DNA from: Physocladia obscura
Taxonomy: Eukaryota; Chytridiomycota; Chytridiomycetes; Chytridiales; Chytriomycetaceae
Reading direction: 5' to 3'
Assembly (NCBI GenBank): GCA_027596945.1
Contig: JADGJH010000010.1
Coordinates: forward strand, 35,924 to 47,059
DNA length: 11,136 nt
Shown: positions 1-7,549 of the stretch, one piece after another
Numbering within the stretch: the first letter of the stretch is position 1
Layout of the letters: each line of letters starts with the position of its first letter
The notes under the pieces: model-generated
The model's input: the letters and a program-made list of their open reading frames with translations, nothing else
The model's database searches: none
Told to the model about the DNA's origin: nothing
Made by a program: the position numbers and the translations under genes

Positions 1-32
1 AAATAAATGAGCAAATCAAAGTAAACCAATCC

Positions 33-3000
33 TCAAAGTGCCGATTCAACAAACGAATCGATCAAATCACCAACATCTTTCACGCTCTCCAAATACAACT
101 TTGCCTCTGTCTGTTTCTTACCAATAGTAATGGTGAACCCTCCAACATTTCCATTCGCCAAGAGAAGCATATTGATATAGTTAAACACTGGTTCATCCGT
201 CTTGCCATCTCCAATGCAGATACAAAAATCAAACTCTGGATTTGGAGTACTAATAACGTTGGTGATTGTGGGGCTCGTTATGGTGGTGCTATTTTTGCCG
301 CTGCCGAGACTGCTATTACTACTGAGGCTGCTACTACTGCCAACAGTGGTACTTGGAGAGTTGCCATTCCAATTTTTGAAAATGCCGAAATTTCCACTGT
401 TACTATTGTTATTATTATTGTTGCTGCTATTGCCAGGAAAATATGGCGTCGGATATGCTGCGATTGTGGGTGTTGTTGGTACTGCTCGAGTTTCGGAAAT
501 GATGTCTTTGAGAATTGTACGTGTGACAGTCAATTTATCAACTGATGATGGTCGTAGCTCCAAAGCTTTGTCTCCAAGAACAATCTTATTCAAAAAAAAT
601 ATTAATAAATAAAATAATAGAGTGTGAAAGATGGCCGTTACCGAGACTGCAAAATGGCTCAACATTCTCTCCAGATTCACTTGAAGCTCAGCCGCCTGCC
701 AGCTCCCAAAATCAGGATCAGCATTCATGTAATGCCACGTTATATTTATCTCTTTATCTTCAATCCAACTGCCTGGTGTGCGTTCTGTATAATGCTCAAA
801 AAGAGGTCGGATCGTTTTTCGCCAAGTCCCGTCAATTCCATCTACAAGCGCAAGCCACCCACTTTCTGTTCGTTTTGGTGCTCGTAGTTGCTGTTGCGGT
901 GGAGCAAATACACCACCACCAATATGACTGCCACCACGACCACCAATACCGCCACCGCCACCACCACCGCCATCTTCGCCGCCGTTTATAGTCGTCATTG
1001 TGTTCAGTCGACTATTACTGTTGCTTGTAAAGTTACGTGTTCGGTTTCGTGTGTCTTGAAGACTCAACTCTGGCGACTGATGCACGCCCAGCCGTTCGAG
1101 AGTTATTTCCATGGCGGGTTCTGAACTTACAGGTGTGTTTGTCGGCGCGTATGGTTCATTTAATGGCGCCAACGAACTGAGTGAGACTTGAAACGGATCA
1201 TTGTTATTGATTTTAGTTTTATTGAGTTTGTCAACTTCTGTTGTTGCATCTATAGCCTCTCCTCCATTTTCTAATGAATTTGCGTCCGAGATATCGATTT
1301 CTGTTTCGTTTGCTGACGATAGGCTGTTCGATTGATTTTGCTGCACAATTGTTGTTGATGTTGTTGTTACTGTCGTTTTTTTTGCTGCTGATTTTACTGT
1401 TGTTGCTGTTGGAAGAATATTTTCAACAGAATTCGAATGAGATAGAATTGATGTACTATAATTTACGTTATTACTATTGTTACTGTTACTGTTATTGTGA
1501 TTGTAACGTTGAAGACTTTCAAATATGCTGCTGTTGAATTTTTGCGGGTGTCGATAGAAACATCCATGTTCCGCACACAAACCAACAGATAATTCCCCAA
1601 ACCAATCATCCATAATACTGCGCGATCGGCCACTCAGAATATATAAATACACGTTTGGCATATCTGAAAGACGTTTCAGCGCTTGCAAGAGTGATGGAGA
1701 GGGCTTGGCAAACTCAGGTTGTCGACTTGACGCCCCGAATGTGCCATCGTAATCAAGAAATATAATTTTTTTCCGAGTTGATGCTTTGAATGCTTTGACG
1801 ATTTCTTTTGGGTTGGCCAAAGAAAGTTGAGAGGAATCATGGATTTGATTGACGAACTAGATAAACATAAATGTGAGTGGTGTGTACGCGCAAAAAAAAA
1901 AAAAAACAACAAAACATAACAAAACAAAAAAAGAAACCTGAAGCTCTCGCACAAAAGTAGCCCCCCAATGCGCAGCAGTATACTTGTTCACATACCGACT
2001 CAACTTCAAGAAATTCGAAAGCCGAGTCTCATCCGACATTGTCAACGCTTCATGGAACGCATTTGCCAATTCCTCTACATCCCACGGATTTACAATAATC
2101 GAGCCATTCAAAGACTGAGACGCTCCAGCAAACTCACTCAATATCAATGTGCCATGTTTCTCCTGCTGACACGCGATATACTCTGATGACACGAGATTCA
2201 TGCCATCGCGTGTGCTCGAGACAACACATGCGTCCGACACGGCAAACACGGCCGTGAGTTCCTCAAAATTCACGCTGCGATGCATAAAATGAATCGGCAT
2301 AAATGTGAGACTGCCATATTTTCCGTTGATGTGTCCAACAAGTTCGTTCACAATTTCGCCTAGTTGCTGGTACTCTTCAACATCTTGGCGGCTGGGGACA
2401 GCGATTTGCACAAGGACCACTTTGTTTATCCATTCGGGGTGCGTTTCGAGAAATAACTCGAAGGCGCGGAGTTTCTGGGGAACGCCTTTGATGTAGTCGA
2501 GTCGGTCTACACCAACAAGAACACGAAGGTTTTCGAAACTTGTTGAAAGAGATTTGATTCTGGCTTGGACCGATGGAGTTTGCAAACACTATTCAAAAAG
2601 TTTATTTTTTCAGTTTTTGTTTGGTGTTTTTTGCTGTTCGTTTACATTACATTTTGAAATTTCAGAGGATCAATTCCAATCGGAAAAGTGCCAACATGAA
2701 CATTCCTTCCCTCAAACTCCACAACATTCGGCATGGTATGAACACCAAGAATGCGGGCACAGCTGCTTAAAAAGTGTCTTGCATAATCGTAGGTATGGAA
2801 GCCCAACAAATCCGCCGCAAGAACACCAGCAAGAATTTCGGTTCGCACAGGAAGAATTCGATAGATTTCTGAGGACGGGAACGGAATATGCAAAAACCAA
2901 CCAATTCGCACATTCATATTCTTTTCCCGCACAAATTTTCGTACCATCTGAGGTAATAACCTTTTTTTTTTTTAAATTTTTTTTAAACTTTAGTACTTAA

Positions 3001-4127
3001 AAAAACATAAGAACAAATACATTAAATGGTAATCATGAATCCAAACAAAATCGCCATCCCGAACATGCTCCGACAAAACGCGAGAAAATTCTGCATTCGC
3101 GCGTTGATATGCATCCCATTGTTCTTCGTCGTAGTTGATGTCTCCGGCCTGGTAATGAAAAAGCGGCCACAGAATCCCATTCGAAAATCCATTGTAGTGT
3201 GCGTCAGCCGTTTTACTGTCGAGAAACACAGGGACTGCGTCGAACCGCTCGCGCAGTTGGCGCGTAACATGCGCGAGATGTGCGGCGGGAATTGTGACAG
3301 GGCCAGCCCATCTGTTTTTTTTTGTTATTTTGAAAAATGTGAGTTCAGTATAGTTGACATACGGTGGGAGAAGTTGGAAAATTTTCGTTCGATTAGGATG
3401 GGATTATTTGTTTCGTTCTTTTGGTATTGTTTTTTCGTTTGTCATGTACTGATTGCATTGATAGCAAACCATAAATGATACGCGCCACACAAAGATAACC
3501 AAAGAACAATATATAAAATTCCAAGAGATGGAGATTTGGTGTATAATAAACGCACCCTATCCAAGTCATTTCGTATTGCGAGCGGTCAAGGCCGTTGATA
3601 CCCGAAACAAGACCACCGGACGAAGCAGAGTATCGATAAGAGCCGTCTGGTGAGGATGAGATTGTTACAGGAAGGCGGTTACTGATGAGAATCAGACGCT
3701 GCTTTTGTTTTGCGACAACTGGCAGAGGTGCTGGACTAGTATAGTTTGCATTGTTATTGTTGATGTTGTATAATTCGAACCCAGTTTTGACAGCATCGGA
3801 CGGCATCATTTTTTCAAATTTGATATTAGTTTCGGTCAGCCGCCCGGGTTGTCCAGTGGTTGACATCACTGTTGTTGTTGTTGTTGTTGTTACTGCTTCT
3901 GCTAATGCTGCTACCGCTATTTCTGGTGCATTTAATGCTGCTGGTTTAGCTGTTTGTTGTTGGATTGGCTCTTTTGTCTTTGATGATATTATTTCCCCTG
4001 ACTCTTGCGCTTGTTCAGTTTCGGGGAACTTCCTCGACACTTGACGCTGTTGATACCGCTGCTGTCCTTGTTGCTCAAGCAATCGTCGTTGCAGCCGCCG
4101 CTGTTGGCTCAACTTCTTTGATGGCAT
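33..4127 (-). CDS. Trehalose-6-phosphate synthase/trehalose-phosphatase fusion (six exons, 1196 aa)
   Basis: Makes trehalose 6-phosphate from UDP-glucose and glucose 6-phosphate, and probably dephosphorylates it to trehalose in the cytosol. Exons (minus strand): 4127-3556, 3311-3021, 2960-2651, 2588-1938, 1856-642, 584-33. All phases match, and the joins restore family motifs such as WIGWAG and HDYHLMLLP. Residues 1-142 are a Gln/Thr-rich, probably disordered leader. The GT20 synthase domain is about 143-608: SNRLPVTI (149-156), SSGGLVSGI (169-177), HDYHLM (283-288), IGWFLHIPFPSSE (307-319), VGVDRLDYIKG with R420/K425, and DGMNLVSSEY with D519/E527, which correspond to OtsA active-site residues. 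The HAD phosphatase domain is 609-1196: motif I DYDGT (643-647), LSGR, AEHG, GDKALE, and motif IV GDGKTDE (1138-1144), a variant of the usual GDDRTDE. Two low-complexity inserts interrupt the HAD domain. An in-frame stop lies upstream of the chosen ATG, so the start is reasonable, though an extra 5' exon cannot be excluded. Only 32 nt of 3' UTR are in the window. Confidence 0.93.
240..482 (-). repeat. Second low-complexity insert (Asn/Ser-rich, about 80 residues)
   Basis: Protein residues about 1048-1128, between the GDKALELRPSSVDK segment and the motif IV strand FDFCICIGDGKTDE. It contains runs of Asn and Ser encoded by AAT/AAC and AGT/AGC triplets. It separates HAD motifs III and IV in the linear sequence. 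Confidence 0.75.
585..641 (-). other. 57-nt frame-preserving intron inside the phosphatase domain
   Basis: The donor is GTAACG and the acceptor is AATAAG. Both exon edges fall between codons, the length is a multiple of three and there is no stop, so the reading frame continues straight through. Removal gives AVS-IVLGDKALE, which is the expected trehalose-phosphatase continuity. Retention would add 19 residues, mostly hydrophobic (ending LLFYLLIFFLNK), just before the GDKALE motif. Confidence 0.85.
885..1505 (-). repeat. Low-complexity insert of about 207 residues in the phosphatase domain
   Basis: Lies inside exon 5 between SIFESLQRY and the conserved ESGWLALVDG region (protein residues about 726-932). 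It is built of Asn/Ser, Thr and a Gly run with simple triplet-repeat DNA (AAC/AAT, GGN). It sits in the cap region after the AEHG motif, so it likely loops out of the fold. It is flanked by intact conserved sequence, and nothing suggests it is spliced out. Confidence 0.8.
2961..3020 (-). other. 60-nt intron with an A-tract instead of a pyrimidine tract
   Basis: The donor is GTATTT. The acceptor is an A-run ending AAG, directly followed by G TTA TTA CCT CAG, which joins with AT of the previous exon to give DYHLM-LLPQ. A nearer-looking CAG 13 nt downstream would give the wrong frame and lose the conserved LLPQ, so the AAG site is preferred. Confidence 0.8.
3871..3891 (+). repeat. (GTT)7 microsatellite coding for Thr
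   Basis: A perfect GTT triplet run within exon 1 of the trehalose synthase gene. On the coding strand it is (AAC)n read in the ACA frame and gives a run of threonines (about residues 80-86) in the disordered N-terminal leader. Confidence 0.9.
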
Positions 4128-4351
4128 CTGTAATTGGTGCTTGGCTGACCTTTTGAAAAAATTTATTTATGTATTTATCAACTAATTGATGGTTGACAAA
4201 TTGATGAAATTGAACATATTGTGCGTCGAGTGATGGAATTACTGGAGGAGATTGGATGAAAACGAAGGTGAAAATGCCAGCAGTTATTCTGGGCACTGAT
4301 TGGCCAAGTTTTTCACAAACTTGATTTTCAGGAAATTCATTCAAATTTGAA
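4128..4351. promoter_or_regulatory. Divergent promoter region between the trehalose gene and the HERP-like gene
   Basis: Only 224 bp separate the two start codons, so it must hold both 5' leaders and the promoters. A CCAAT box oriented toward the trehalose gene (4303-4299) overlaps a perfect palindrome TTGGCCAA (4300-4307). An AT-rich stretch (about 4157-4180) lies 30-50 bp upstream of the trehalose ATG. I see no AGGGG/CCCCT stress element. Transcription start sites cannot be fixed from sequence. Confidence 0.55.
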
Positions 4352-6000
4352 ATGATTGAAGTTTTGGTGAAGGTGGCGAACAGCGACGTGGGTAGTGGCG
4401 TTAGAAATGACGGCAGTGGCAGTAGCGGTGGCGGTGGTTGCGGTGGCGAGTTGACGGTGCGCGTCGAAGCGGCGGCGACTGTGGGTGTGCTGAAAAAAGC
4501 GGTGGCGCTGGCAACTTCGAATCTCATCGCGCAATCGCAATCCCAAACACACCCACAACCACAAGCACACGCGCAACCACTGTCGCTGTTGCCGCAAGTC
4601 GCACCTGCCGCAAGCAGCATCCGCCTCGTTGCGCACGGCCGCCTGCTTTCCAACGACGACGCAAACGTTGCGGAAGCCCTGCGCGTACCAGGTGCAGCGT
4701 CTGCCAGTGCGGCCACTGATGCCGAACACTTGGGTCTGCGGGCCGTTGTCCATGCCGTATTACCCGTGTCGTTATCGTTAGCAGCGGCCTCCACCAGTAC
4801 GCCCCTTTCGCCCCCTGTATCGTCTCCACCGACTGGAACAACAAATCCAAATCCAAATCCAAATCCAGCAATTCCAAACTTGCACGTTGAACTTGAGCGT
4901 ATGGTGGCCCAGTTCCATTCTTTAACAACTCCAACTCTCCTAGCTTCAGCCTCCCACCCTTCGCCGCCTGAGGCCTCATACGCGTTGGCTCTTCCTTCTC
5001 CCTGCCTCGTTATGTTCAAGTAAGTTGCGCTTTTTTTGAAGCAAAACCAGTTAAATTCTGACGCTCTCTTTCTTCTCGACCTATCTTGCACAGTGGTATG
5101 CCACATCTGCTGCAAATGCTGCCACCTGTCGTCACTTCATCCCCCAGTAACGCCTCCTCTTCCCCCATCGATGCCACCACTGCCAACAATGCTGCAGTTG
5201 CCTCATCCACTGACCAACAGCATCAACGTTTCCCTGATAATCATAGCTCGTTCACAACCTCTGATGCTGCACATTTAAAACTACTCCAAATTATGCAAAA
5301 TCAATTAATTTCTGCACAGCAGCAGCAATTACTTCAACCCCAACAGCAGCACATGCCTCAGCAACAGCAGCAGCAGCATCTACAACATCAGCAACCTCAA
5401 CAACAGCAACCTCAACAACCTCAACGAAATCTTGTAGCAAATATCATGCGACACATCAACGCCTTCCTCAATGACCCAGAAGACGAATTTGTCGATGCCG
5501 CTGCAGCTGTAGCCGCCGTCGCTGCTGCAAACAATAACAACAACCAAGAGCTTTTTGCTGCTGCAGAGAACCCACTCTATGTAGCCATAAAACTGATTAT
5601 CCTCGTTGCAATGATTACACGCGGACACATATACAACAGGCAATCTGCTATAATTATTTCCTTTTGTCTTGCATATTTTACCTGGGCTTTACGAAAATGG
5701 TATATCCAGCAGTATCCGCATGCTGTCCGAGTTAATGGTGTTGTGGCGCAGCCACAGAGGCCTATTGCCAATATTGTTCCCGCTGCGGCTGCTGCTGCTG
5801 ATACCCCTGCTGTTGTACCTTTGGACGGACAGGGAATTAACACTACTGTCTATCAAGACGTGTTTTACTTCGTACATGACTTTTTTGCCAGTCTTGTTCC
5901 GGGCATGGACGACCGTCTGTACAACAGAGAACAGCCGCAACCTCATGATGCCGGCGTAGGTGCTGCCGGTGGTGTTGCTGTTGATGCGTTTCAAGGCTAA
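4352..6000 (+). CDS. HERP-like ubiquitin-like-domain ER membrane protein (two exons, 524 aa)
   Basis: Likely an ER membrane adaptor of ER-associated degradation, as HERP/HERPUD proteins recruit and regulate the Hrd1 ubiquitin ligase. Exons are 4352-5019 and 5094-6000 with a phase-2 intron (GTAAGT...GCACAG). The N-terminal ubiquitin-like fold covers about 1-138: a strand MIEVLVKV, then ELTVRVEAAATVGVLKKAV, then IRLVAHGRLLSND (90-102), which resembles the RLIYSGKLL segment of HERP, and a last strand LRAVVHAVL. It is stretched by Gly- and Gln/Pro-rich loops. A Ser/Pro and Gln-rich linker follows (poly-Gln about 297-333). Two hydrophobic segments lie at about 383-399 and 408-422, and FFASLVP at 486-492 matches the FFASLLP motif near the C terminus of animal HERP. 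The first ATG starts directly on the first strand of the domain. Alternatives are another UBL membrane protein (TMUB or Dsc3 type), but the C-terminal motif favours HERP. Confidence 0.78.
5316..5425 (+). repeat. CAG/CAA triplet tract coding poly-Gln
   Basis: An imperfect CAG/CAA run interspersed with CCT, CAT and ATG codons in exon 2 of the HERP-like gene. It encodes a Gln-rich linker between the ubiquitin-like domain and the membrane segments. Mixed codons suggest a moderately stable tract. Confidence 0.9.
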
Positions 6001-6052
6001 TCAGTATATCAACTATAAATTACAGCAAAGTAATACTTTTTTTGTTCTCACA

Positions 6053-6058
6053 AATAAA
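6053..6058 (+). terminator. Poly(A) signal AATAAA of the HERP-like gene
   Basis: A canonical AATAAA hexamer 53 nt after the stop codon of the HERP-like gene. Cleavage would be expected roughly 10-30 nt downstream, near 6070-6090. Confidence 0.7.
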
Positions 6059-6106
6059 TGCAAGATTCGCAGAAAATATGTCATTCAGTGATTATTGAAG
6101 GATAGC

Positions 6107-6112
6107 TTTATT
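6107..6112 (-). terminator. Poly(A) signal AATAAA of the P0 gene
   Basis: TTTATT on the plus strand reads AATAAA on the minus strand, about 130 nt beyond the P0 stop codon. Cleavage is expected near 6075-6097, in the same few bases as the end of the convergent HERP-like transcript. Confidence 0.7.
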
Positions 6113-6241
6113 TCGCCTTGTCGCCAATCAAGGGACAAAAACAAGAAAACATCAACCATCCCCCATCAATCTTTTTTTTCCATCACCAAACACTCCAAAT
6201 TACCAAACTCAAAAATTTCAACAGAACAAAAAACACACCGC

Positions 6242-7189
6242 TTAGTCAAAGAGACCAAAGCCCATGTCATCGTCCTCAGATTCTTCCTTCTCTTCTTCCT
6301 TGGCGGCGACAGCAACTGGAGCACTTCCAGCAGCTGGTGCAGAAGCAGAAGCGGCAACTGGTGCAGAAGCAATTGGGTTCTTAAGAGCCTCCTTAATACG
6401 GTCGCCTTCGGTGAACGAGTACTCGGTCTCGAGACCAACAGAGAGCACATTCTTGAACCCGTTGATGAGCAAGTGTGGCACGGATGCGGCGGTGGGAATA
6501 CCAGTAGCCAACGATACAGCTGCAACGTTGCTAATTCCCTTGATCAAGTTGGTGATGTAAACCTCTGGGTCAACGTCAAGAACGTCTGGCGAGAAGAGGG
6601 TGTTGGAGTCCCAGACGTGGGTAACAGTAAGACCATATGTAAACGGCGAAATGTTAAGCATATTTAACAAGGCAGCTTCGGAGGCACCAACACGAGTGTC
6701 TTTCTTGATAAGGTGTACGTCGCTGACAATTTCAATGGTACCACGGGCAATTTTGGTGGGCACACCGAGAGCCTGGAAAAAGGAGGTCTTTCCAGGTTCC
6801 ATTCCAGTGTTTCCGGCTGGCACAAACACATCGATTGGGGCAAGAGCTCCGGCTTTCGCTGGTGCGGCGACGCGGTTCGATAAAATCTTCGAACGTACAT
6901 CCTTAAGATCGCCCTTGGTGAATACGAAACCAACATTTCCACGCACAACTTCCATAAGCTTGGTCAAGTCTGGGTTGTCGATGATCAAACCACGCAACAC
7001 TTTGCGAACCATGGTGTTCTTTCCCATGAGAATGACTCCAACACCGCGAAGAGCGAGACGGATTTGATGCATTTGGTTGGATCCGACATTGTCAACATTG
7101 ACAATAAAGATTGATGGGTACTCTTGGAGTAGAGTTTCAAGCTTGGCGAAATAAGCTGCCTTCTTGCTGCGGCCGTCTCCCTTTGACAT
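6242..7189 (-). CDS. RPP0: 60S acidic ribosomal protein P0 (uL10), intronless, 315 aa
   Basis: Base of the ribosomal P-stalk. It binds 28S rRNA and anchors the P1/P2 dimers that recruit translation factors. The full-length protein (about 315 residues is usual for the family) starts [17 protein letters not shown] and contains the L10 N-terminal domain with [10 protein letters not shown]. Next come the P0-specific insertion ([10 protein letters not shown] region), the helical P1/P2-binding region, an Ala/Pro hinge, and the diagnostic acidic tail [13 protein letters not shown]. The acidic GFGLFD end is shared by P0, P1 and P2 and contacts elongation factors. No intron interrupts it, unlike all four other genes here. 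It is transcribed toward the HERP-like gene, with the poly(A) signal about 130 nt past the stop. Confidence 0.98.
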   Translation of the reverse strand: MSKGDGRSKKAAYFAKLETLLQEYPSIFIVNVDNVGSNQMHQIRLALRGVGVILMGKNTMVRKVLRGLIIDNPDLTKLMEVVRGNVGFVFTKGDLKDVRSKILSNRVAAPAKAGALAPIDVFVPAGNTGMEPGKTSFFQALGVPTKIARGTIEIVSDVHLIKKDTRVGASEAALLNMLNISPFTYGLTVTHVWDSNTLFSPDVLDVDPEVYITNLIKGISNVAAVSLATGIPTAASVPHLLINGFKNVLSVGLETEYSFTEGDRIKEALKNPIASAPVAASASAPAAGSAPVAVAAKEEEKEESEDDDMGFGLFD

Positions 7190-7549
7190 CGTTAATTTGG
7201 TTTCTTAAAGTGAACAAAGGATATTTAAAGAACCTATGTATTGCAGGTGTGTTGGTTAGTTTCTGAAGGTTACATCTGATAAGTTCATGAGAGTATTGAT
7301 TTGGGCGTCAGCTTATTTCAGTGTCCAATACTCGCTTATGGATAATGATCGGCGACTGCCTCTACGGATGGTTGTGGTGATGGGGATGGATGAGGGCATG
7401 TTAATCATACAGTCGTGCTGTTTTTTGTTTTTTTCGATTGTTTTTTGTCAATCTCAATTCCAACTTCAATTCTAGTCAAAATTCTGATAAGTCACTACCC
7501 TATTCACTTCACCATCATATATTATCAAAAAAATCATCAGAAAAGGCAC
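7190..7549. promoter_or_regulatory. Intergenic: P0 promoter and 3' end of the upstream minus-strand gene
   Basis: Both flanking genes read on the minus strand, so this 360-bp gap holds the 3' UTR of the disordered-protein gene and the promoter and leader of P0. A TTTAAATAT (minus strand, 7229-7221) is TATA-like but lies only about 32 nt before the P0 ATG. I find no AATAAA on the minus strand after 7550; the only similar site is a weak AT-rich GATAATATAT. A plus-strand open frame of 62 codons here looks fortuitous. Confidence 0.45.

Noticed and set aside
545..1537. Several plus-strand open frames opposite the phosphatase domain
   Set aside because: They mirror Asn/Ser/Gly triplet repeats of the sense strand as His-, Leu- or Tyr/Cys-rich stretches and carry no domain; the minus strand is clearly the coding one.
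4075..5115. A 346-codon minus-strand open frame opposite the first exon of the HERP-like gene
   Set aside because: It lies antisense to a well-supported exon with a ubiquitin-like domain and starts inside the intron and second exon of that gene. Its sequence is compositionally odd (Ala/Cys/Arg and Gly-Phe repeats mirroring the sense-strand triplets), so it is a shadow of the GC-rich coding strand.
7287..7475. A 62-codon plus-strand frame in the P0 upstream region
   Set aside because: Short, no recognisable sequence, and lies in a promoter/3' UTR interval between two minus-strand genes.
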